Below, piece after piece: positions 6,960-11,739 of a DNA stretch of 11,739 nucleotides. The position numbers were made by a program, and so were the translations under genes. The stretch comes from Salpingoeca rosetta (Eukaryota; Opisthokonta; Choanoflagellata; Craspedida; Salpingoecidae). Every line of letters starts with the position of its first letter. Positions within the stretch are counted from its first letter, which is position 1. The stretch is taken from contig NW_004754924.1 in NCBI RefSeq assembly GCF_000188695.1, forward strand, positions 1,547,323 to 1,559,061. The letters are read 5' to 3'. The notes under the pieces are model-generated. The model searched no databases. It was not told the origin of the DNA and worked only from the letters and a program-made list of their open reading frames with translations.

Positions 6960-7704
6960 CTGTGTGGGCGTGGTGGTGGTGGTGATGATGATGATGATGA
7001 TGATGACAGCATAAAACAGAGAAAATGGTCGGGAACACAGAACACCTCCAATCACACACATTAGCACCGCAATGTACGAATGCAGAGGCATGCACAGATT
7101 GTGTATTCATTTATTTACCTGAAGGAAGTCGAGTGTGTACCCTGGTGGGACATTGTGTTTGTTGGACGGCGTCCGCACGTCTTGATCCACCTCCTTTCGC
7201 AGTACAGTGTCCACATCAACAGCAGAGAAGAACGCCACCCCCTGTGGTGTATGTGTGTGTGCGTGTGTGTGTGTGAGGGCGTGGGCATGTTGAGTGAGCC
7301 ACGAGCGCAACAGTTACAACCCATCATTCGCATGTTTCACCACAGGCCGTGTCCAAACATACCTGGGGCAGATCCCACATGTCAATGGACGCCGCAAACG
7401 CTGCGCGTGTGTACAAATTCGTCAAGTGAAGCGCAAACGCAAACCTGTCACGTCAACATGAAAAAAAAAATTGAACGGGCGAGGTTGTTCTTGGGTGAGA
7501 CAAAATGCCGGCATTCAGTGCTCACAGGGACAACAGCTACATTCTTCGTCTTGCTTGCTTGCAGGCAACTGTTCAAAGCGAATGAATATGAGAGGACCAA
7601 ACAAGATGAAACGATCATGTCCCCGACGCACGCACCTGGCCACATCTTCATCTGCAACAATGTATCGAACTTCGTCGTGGATGGTGATGCACAGCCGCGC
7701 CTGG

Positions 7705-7735
<31 letters not shown>

Positions 7736-10466
7736 GAATTTGGTGTGCCAGGACAAGGTGCGTGAGGTCAAAAGGTGAATACACACACACACACGCACAC
7801 GCACACATACATACATACGTACATACGTACATACATACATACATACATACATACATACATACATACATACATACATACATACATACATACATACATACAT
7901 ACATACATACATACACACACACAACCACGCAACCGCATGTCATTAACCGCACACATCGAAGGGTACCTTCATGTCGTATTGTGTGATAAAATACTTCATT
8001 GAGACGAGCATGAGGTGCAAATAGTCAACAGCGGAGGACTGCACCACCCAGTTGATTCGCGTTGGCAGATAATCCTGACACACCCGAGGCAGACAAGGTG
8101 AGGAGGTGCGACAAGAATGAGTGTACGGACGTGTGCTCATGTGTTTTGGTGTGCACAAGTGCACATTAGTGCATGTCTGTGTACATCTGTGTGGTAGTGT
8201 GGCAGCATCACAAAAGCGTGCGTCATGTAATATGTGGTCACGGGGGAATACAATGATGGACACAAACCACATGCAACAGCAAGTCAATCGCAGCCAGGAA
8301 TACGAGTCATGTTCGCACCGTTGCCTTCTTTCGTCCTTTCTTTGCCAGGTATCGTGGCTGCAACCCCGCTGTCAGCCGAAAGCCAAGGAACGGTGTTTTT
8401 GGGACCTTGCGGTTTGCAATCTCTTCAAGCTGGTTGAACATCTCGCTCTCGCTCCCGCCTGTTGTGCATTGTGCGTGCGTGCGTGCGTGTGTGCGTTTGT
8501 GCGTTTGTGTGTGTGTGTGTGTGTGTATGTGTGTTGATGAGGAGAATGGCGGTGGTTGCAAGCAAGAGCAACAGATAGTCAAGCAGGAGCCAGCAAAGGA
8601 GCCTGGCACTCACCGCTGTATCCAAGGCTGGTCATCTGACCCTTTGTTTTGCTGAGTCACACGCATGCACAGACCGGCACGGAGAGGACGTGAGCACGTA
8701 TTGCGATCATGGGCACAGCGAGAGCCGACAAAGAACACACACACACACGCACACACACGCACACACACACGCACACACACACACACACACACAACCATGC
8801 ACGCAAAAGTTGCAACGACCATCATGGCCACCAACCATCACCTCCATCACCATCATCTCACTCGTAGAGTTCATTTGCGAGCGTCTTTGCTTCGTCCTCT
8901 TTGATTGTTGGGTTGAACTGCATGATCAGGCCTTTCGCAAACGGCCGGCCTGCACCGTAGATGCGGCCTGTGGTGTTGGAGAGGGGCCGGTCATGCATTT
9001 GGGGTTTGGTGATTCAGGGTGGATGTGGTGTGAGGGAGGGTGGTGTGATGTTGTGGGTGTGGGAACGGGAGGACGTGACAATGATGCGTAACGCCGCGGC
9101 GGTGGTGAAGTGCGAGTGCAACATCAGAGGAAAGAGCAGATGGCAACTCACCATAGTTGAAGATCTTTGATCCGCCGGTGTGGCATCCCACGATTTCAGC
9201 CGTCTTGGTGTGCATGTCGGACTTGTCCTTCTTGCTCCTGCAACATCAAATAAACACGTGCAATTGCGAGCGTGCATGCATCAGGAGTTTGGCCGAAAAA
9301 AAAAAGAGCATGAAGCCATCAAGCCAATCGGTTCGGTTTGCATCGAACGATGGTTCACACGCACGCGCACACACTATTGCAATGCCTTCCACCTCAAAGC
9401 CTAAGACCACCACCAGTCTCTCACCCCTGGAGTGTCATCCACCCGAGCGCTGTTGATCCGTGAATGCCAGTGAAGCGTGCATCTCCAAGTACTGGCAGTG
9501 GCAGCACACAATCACGGTGAGAAGATGTGTCGTACACAAACTCTCGCAACCACACACACACATACCTCGCAACCACACACACACTCACGCACACACACAC
9601 ACACTCACGCACACACACACACACATACACACACACACATACACGCACACACACACGCACGCGCGAACCAACCGATCCAACACACCATCCACTCGCCACA
9701 TGCTGCAATCACCACCAGCACCACCATCACCACGTACATGCTGCAATCCAGAGCTCTTGCGAGTCGACATCCGCGCCAACGAACTTGCAGCCAGGCGGCG
9801 CGCGCACCATCGCCTTGAGCTCCGAGCCGATGCGGTTTGGCTTAGGGTTGGACGCCGTCAGCCACGTGCTCTCTCGCGCGCGCCGTGAGATGGTCCCCAT
9901 GGTCGTGATGAACGGCAGTATCACACCTGCATAATGTGTGTGTGTATGTATGTATGTATGTATGTATGCATGTATGTATGTATGTATGTATGCATGTATG
10001 TATGTATGTATGTATGTATGTATGTATGTATGTATGTATGTATGTATGTATGTATGTATGTATGTATGTATGTATGTATGTATGTATGTATGTATGTATG
10101 TATGTGTGGGTGCCCATGTATGCGTGCGCATGTGCACATGTACTGTGCAGATATACAGACCCCAACTATCGTACGCAGCAGGCCCTTGTCAACACGATAT
10201 GACCCTGCTTGCATGCACGTGCGTACCTCGCGTATCGGCTGCTGCTGCATTGCCGTTCTTCCCATCTCCATCCTGCTCGTCGGCCCCGTTCGTGGTGGTG
10301 GCAGTCGAAGGCAAAGGAGGAGGAGTGATGCGATCTGTGCTCCATTCGCGCATGCTCGAGCCAACGAGATCCTGTTGTGTCGGTCGAGGAAGCGCGCACA
10401 TGGACAAGGGAGGTAGGGGTTAAACACAATGCAAGCAAGCAGGATCACAAATGTGTGTGTGCAAAC

Positions 10467-10536
<70 letters not shown>

Positions 10537-10813
10537 TGCTCAACATCTATGTGTGCGTGTGCGCAAACGTGTTTGTGCGAAGGTGTGCGTGTGAATGCGT
10601 GTTTCCGCTCAACATCAATGTGTGTGTGTGAATGTGTGCTGTCTGCACCTCCCAGACGACGAATTGCGAGAGAATTCTGTTGCGAGCAGAGCTCCAGTAA
10701 CTGCACGCGCTCATGGCAGACAGAACCTGAGCAGCCTGGGTGCGATGGAAATTGGGCAGGGGGTTGTGAGTAAGGCGTGGCGAGACACAAAGAAAGTGAG
10801 AAAACGCTTTTGT

Positions 10814-10892
<79 letters not shown>

Positions 10893-11535
10893 GTGTGCAC
10901 GCACCTCCTCAGAGTGCGACTTGAGACGGCCATCCTCCACGAGCGCCATGTACTCCTTTGCAAACGGCGACCCGCACCGAGCCTTGTCACCATCCTTATG
11001 TGGCAGCTTGAAATACGCGTGTGTCAGGTGCATCATGTCGTTGGGCGACTTCCAATCGTGAGGGCCGTTGCCCTCGTGTGATCCTGACAGCCGTGCCAAC
11101 AATGGCGGTGGTGGTCGTGATGATGAGGATGGTCGTTGCGGTGATGGTGGAGGTTGCGGGTGGTGCACACGACCAATTGCGAGAAGAAGGTCAGGGGGCA
11201 TTCGCTGACGGCCACCACGTTCAGAACTAAGATGAGCCCACACAAGCCCATGTCAACATGTCCCTTCTCCCTCTTCATGTGCATGTGCATGTTTATGTGA
11301 ATGTTCATGTTCATGTGCATGTTCATGTGCCATCACCACCTGCGAGTCTGCGAGGAACAAGATATCCCCATTTGTGCTGCTCGTGGTAATACAGCGGGAA
11401 CGACTCCCCCGTTCGCTGCACAGGAGCGGCGATGGTGATGTGGTGTTGATGATGGGTTGCAGTGAGGTCGGGTAGGAAGGCACGTACGGGAACGCACATA
11501 TCAAGCCAGTACGTCAACCAGGCAAACACACACAC

Positions 11536-11573
<38 letters not shown>

Positions 11574-11675
11574 GCACCACTGCCTGCACCTCTACGTCGA
11601 CGTATTTGAGGCGGTAGAGGTATGGCGCAATGGTCTTGCGCGGTGTCACCTCAATGCCGCCATCCTGCATCGTCC
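6915..11675 (-). CDS. POLG: Mitochondrial DNA polymerase gamma catalytic subunit, polymerase half (5'-partial, 16 exons)
   Basis: Family A DNA polymerase that replicates mitochondrial DNA. Exons, in transcript order: 11675-11590, 11415-11340, 11083-10905, 10735-10649, 10371-10227, 9926-9738, 9491-9425, 9237-9152, 8967-8862, 8651-8614, 8458-8319, 8074-7967, 7700-7636, 7444-7363, 7241-7119 and a proposed 6959-6915. They join in one frame of about 539 residues. Family signatures in order: [30 protein letters not shown], motif [11 protein letters not shown] (catalytic Asp codon 9769-9771), GWMTLQG, motif [39 protein letters not shown], motif C IHDEVRY (Asp codon 7674-7676) and [10 protein letters not shown]. 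The exonuclease domain and mitochondrial targeting signal would be encoded to the right of the window. Departures from the family: Thr for the motif B Arg, no spacer between YLVP and the GNGP block, and a very short stretch between TKG and GGSES. Confidence 0.95.
6968..7006. repeat. (TGG/TGA)n tract
   Basis: CAT/CAC on the POLG strand, ending 9 bases before the proposed acceptor of exon p. It is the same arrangement as at receptor introns 5 and 7. Confidence 0.9.
7110..7115 (-). terminator. AATAAA overlapping the alternative POLG stop
   Basis: On the POLG strand the sequence reads AATAAATGA. The hexamer is the last two codons (Asn-Lys) of the unspliced reading. It could act as a signal for a short isoform or be chance. 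Confidence 0.25.
7119..7241 (-). CDS. POLG: POLG exon o: [14 protein letters not shown]
   Basis: Acceptor TACACCACAG ends at 7242. It encodes [32 protein letters not shown] and LDFLQ, close to the POLG C-terminus. It can end two ways: by splicing at CAG|GTAAAT (7119/7118), or by reading through three more codons (VNK) to TGA at 7107-7109. Confidence 0.94.
7363..7444 (-). CDS. POLG: POLG exon n: [15 protein letters not shown]
   Basis: Acceptor ACGTGACAG ends at 7445 after a run of ten T on the sense strand; donor CCCAG|GTATGT at 7363/7362, phase 0. It encodes [18 protein letters not shown] and then DLPQ, matching the helix after motif C. Confidence 0.92.
7636..7700 (-). CDS. POLG: POLG exon m: motif C
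   Basis: Acceptor CAACAACCAG ends at 7701, directly after a (CAA)n tract; donor GCCAG|GTGCGT at 7636/7635, phase 2. It encodes [19 protein letters not shown]. The motif C HDE is intact. Confidence 0.96.
7704..7735. repeat. (GTT)n, POLG intron before motif C exon
   Basis: (CAA)n on the sense strand, touching the acceptor CCAG of exon m. Confidence 0.95.
7782..7922. repeat. (CA)n and long (ACAT)n, POLG intron l/m
   Basis: CA repeats, then a nearly pure tetranucleotide ACAT tract from about 7805 to 7912 with two ACGT variants, then CA again. On the POLG strand it is ATGT-type, in the donor half of the intron 7701-7966. Confidence 0.95.
7967..8074 (-). CDS. POLG: POLG exon l: [17 protein letters not shown]
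   Basis: Acceptor GGTGTGTCAG ends at 8075; donor ATGAAG|GTACCC at 7967/7966. 36 codons, phase 0 at both ends. It carries one of the most conserved POLG blocks, [20 protein letters not shown]. Confidence 0.96.
8319..8458 (-). CDS. POLG: POLG exon k: GGSESEMFN block
   Basis: Acceptor GCACAACAG ends at 8459; donor CAACG|GTGCGA at 8319/8318, phase 0. It encodes [20 protein letters not shown] and [16 protein letters not shown] cysteine usual after T-P-x-L-G is Phe here. Confidence 0.9.
8470..8534. repeat. (GT)n, POLG intron j/k
   Basis: CGTG units grading into GT; CA-type on the POLG strand, close to the acceptor of exon k. Confidence 0.92.
8614..8651 (-). CDS. POLG: POLG exon j: 38-base small exon (TKG)
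   Basis: Acceptor GTGACTCAG ends at 8652; donor CAGCG|GTGAGT at 8614/8613. Entered in phase 2, left in phase 1. It encodes [12 protein letters not shown]; the TKG matches the family A-T-K-G block. It is the only reading that joins exons i and k in frame. Confidence 0.82.
8738..8792. repeat. (CA)n with CG interruptions, POLG intron i/j
   Basis: GT-type on the POLG strand, in the middle of the intron 8652-8861. Confidence 0.92.
8862..8967 (-). CDS. POLG: POLG exon i: RIYGAG and fingers
   Basis: Acceptor AACACCACAG ends at 8968; donor TACGA|GTGAGA at 8862/8861, phase 2. It encodes [19 protein letters not shown] and [12 protein letters not shown]. The Tyr of RIYGAG, which packs on the incoming nucleotide in the family, is present. 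Confidence 0.93.
9152..9237 (-). CDS. POLG: POLG exon h: motif B (O-helix), first part
   Basis: Acceptor GATGTTGCAG ends at 9238; donor TATG|GTGAGT at 9152/9151, phase 1. It encodes [18 protein letters not shown], then [11 protein letters not shown]. The O-helix Lys (9165-9167) and the Phe-Asn-Tyr-Gly are present. Position -4 from the Lys is Thr (9177-9179) where the family has Arg. Confidence 0.93.
9425..9491 (-). CDS. POLG: POLG exon g: [17 protein letters not shown]
   Basis: Acceptor CACTGCCAG ends at 9492; donor CAGGG|GTGAGA at 9425/9424, phase 2. It is 67 bases long and encodes [19 protein letters not shown] and TLQ, colinear with other POLG proteins. Confidence 0.93.
9550..9663. repeat. 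(CA)n composite, POLG intron f/g
   Basis: CA tracts broken by TCACG and TA, with a short direct repeat of CGCAACCACACACACA. GT-type on the POLG strand. Confidence 0.92.
9738..9926 (-). CDS. POLG: POLG exon f: TWLTASN block and motif A
   Basis: Acceptor TTATGCAG ends at 9927; donor CAGCAT|GTACGT at 9738/9737, phase 1. It encodes [30 protein letters not shown] and motif [14 protein letters not shown]. The metal-binding Asp (9769-9771) and the ribonucleotide-excluding Glu (9754-9756) are intact. Confidence 0.96.
9934..10105. repeat. Long (ATGT)n, POLG intron e/f
   Basis: Short GT run, then about 160 bases of nearly pure ATGT tetranucleotide with two GCATGT variants. On the POLG strand it is ACAT-type, within 20 bases of the acceptor of exon f. 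It is the reverse complement of the tract at 7805-7912. Confidence 0.96.
10227..10371 (-). CDS. POLG: POLG exon e: Pro/Thr/Ala/Asn-rich insert
   Basis: Acceptor GACACAACAG ends at 10372; donor GCGAG|GTACGC at 10227/10226, phase 1. The frame fixed by the neighbouring exons reads [20 protein letters not shown] and then Ala/Asn/Gly/Asp-rich sequence. Its low-complexity content has no clear family counterpart. It occupies the variable stretch just before the conserved ILP..T-x-G-T-I block. Confidence 0.68.
10448..10640. repeat. (GT)n and degenerate 69-bp repeat, POLG intron d/e
   Basis: Pure GT at about 10470-10534, flanked by degenerate GT-rich units. GCTCAACATC followed by (T/A)ATGTGTG recurs at 10538 and 10607. 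Confidence 0.85.
10649..10735 (-). CDS. POLG: POLG exon d: SQFVVW block
   Basis: Acceptor CGCACCCAG ends at 10736; donor GGGAG|GTGCAG at 10649/10648. It is 87 bases long, phase 0 at both ends. It encodes [20 protein letters not shown] followed by QFVVWE, matching the family helix that ends in S-Q-(M/F)-V-V-W. Confidence 0.88.
10814..10890. repeat. (CA)n, POLG intron c/d
   Basis: Pure CA; GT-type on the POLG strand, starting about 14 bases after the donor of exon c. Confidence 0.95.
10905..11083 (-). CDS. POLG: POLG exon c: KLPHKDG / GSPFAKEY block
   Basis: Acceptor GGCTGTCAG ends at 11084; donor GAG|GTGCGT at 10905/10904, phase 0. It encodes [30 protein letters not shown] and VEDGRLKS, matching the POLG order. 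The frame stays open upstream to 11243, so a longer exon is possible. The chosen acceptor restores phase with exon b. Confidence 0.87.
11275..11330. repeat. CATG-based hexamer repeat, POLG intron b/c
   Basis: Units of CATGTG, CATGTT and TTCATG in tandem, next to the donor of exon b. It reads as alternating Met/His on the minus strand, which is a repeat effect and not coding evidence. Confidence 0.85.
11340..11415 (-). CDS. POLG: POLG exon b: [16 protein letters not shown] block
   Basis: Acceptor CCTGTGCAG ends at 11416; donor GCAG|GTGGTG at 11340/11339, phase 1. It carries the conserved F-P-L-x-Y..H-x-W-G-Y-L-V-P signature. Confidence 0.85.
11526..11571. repeat. (CA)n, POLG intron a/b
   Basis: CA with one CG interruption; GT-type on the POLG strand, about 18 bases past the donor of exon a. 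Confidence 0.93.
11590..11675 (-). CDS. POLG: POLG exon a (first in window)
   Basis: It follows a (CA)n tract on the sense strand. The acceptor may be CCGCAG ending at 11676 (exon from 11675) or GATGCAG ending at 11665 (exon from 11664); both keep the frame. Donor GAG|GTGCAG at 11590/11589, phase 0. It encodes [16 protein letters not shown], consistent with the V-T-P-(R/K) block before the polymerase domain. Confidence 0.7.
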
Positions 11676-11679
11676 CTGC

Positions 11680-11739
<60 letters not shown>
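11680..11739. repeat. (GT)n at right edge, POLG intron before exon a
   Basis: Pure GT running off the window; CA-type on the POLG strand, immediately before the acceptor of exon a. Confidence 0.95.

Noticed and set aside
7762..8002. Frames reading repeated YIHT or MYVC over the ACAT tract
   Set aside because: A tetranucleotide repeat lacking stops gives such frames on both strands; it lies in a POLG intron.
7107..11243. POLG as a pseudogene because its frame is broken many times
   Set aside because: Every break coincides with a GT-AG intron whose phases match on both sides, and the conserved blocks have no internal stop.
1..11739. Transposon or retroelement remnants
   Set aside because: No transposase or reverse-transcriptase motif, terminal repeat or target duplication was seen; repeats are simple sequence only.

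Overview
The window is eukaryotic nuclear DNA. It holds parts of two intron-rich, convergently transcribed protein genes. The left half (+ strand, 95 to 6390) is a receptor tyrosine kinase with an extracellular Venus-flytrap (ANF-receptor / type I periplasmic-binding) domain. Its 5' end lies outside the window. The right half (- strand, about 11675 down to 6915 or 7107) is the polymerase half of the mitochondrial DNA polymerase gamma catalytic subunit (POLG). Its exonuclease-encoding 5' exons lie beyond the right edge. No RNA gene, mobile element or CRISPR array was seen.

The organism is inferred, not proven. A tyrosine kinase with metazoan-type motifs (catalytic-loop AxRN, P-x-R-W-T-A-P-E), dense short GT-AG introns, GC-rich coding sequence and a POLG close to both animal and fungal forms together suggest a unicellular holozoan. 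A choanoflagellate of the Salpingoeca type is my best guess; another holozoan protist is possible.

Layout: intron and exons 1 to 4 of the receptor (95-2278: Venus-flytrap domain, then one membrane span); exons 5 to 8 (2539-6390: split kinase domain, then a tail of about 600 residues rich in Asp, Gly, Ser and Arg); a short intergenic/3'-UTR zone (6391-6914) with polyadenylation signals for both directions; then sixteen POLG exons on the minus strand separated by fifteen introns. All splice junctions were placed by matching reading phase and protein-family continuity across GT-AG borders. The receptor gives 1426 residues and POLG about 539 residues within the window.

Most introns of both genes are built largely of simple repeats (CA/GT, CAT, CAC, CAA, CATA). 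On the sense strand, GT-type repeats tend to follow donors and CA-type repeats tend to precede acceptors, in both genes although they lie on opposite strands. The points most worth a second look are the Venus-flytrap plus tyrosine-kinase architecture, a kinase with HGD in place of HRD and no tyrosine in its activation loop, a 146-residue segment between kinase strands beta2 and beta3, a stop-free 297-base intron just before DFG, and a POLG whose otherwise near-universal motif B arginine is threonine.
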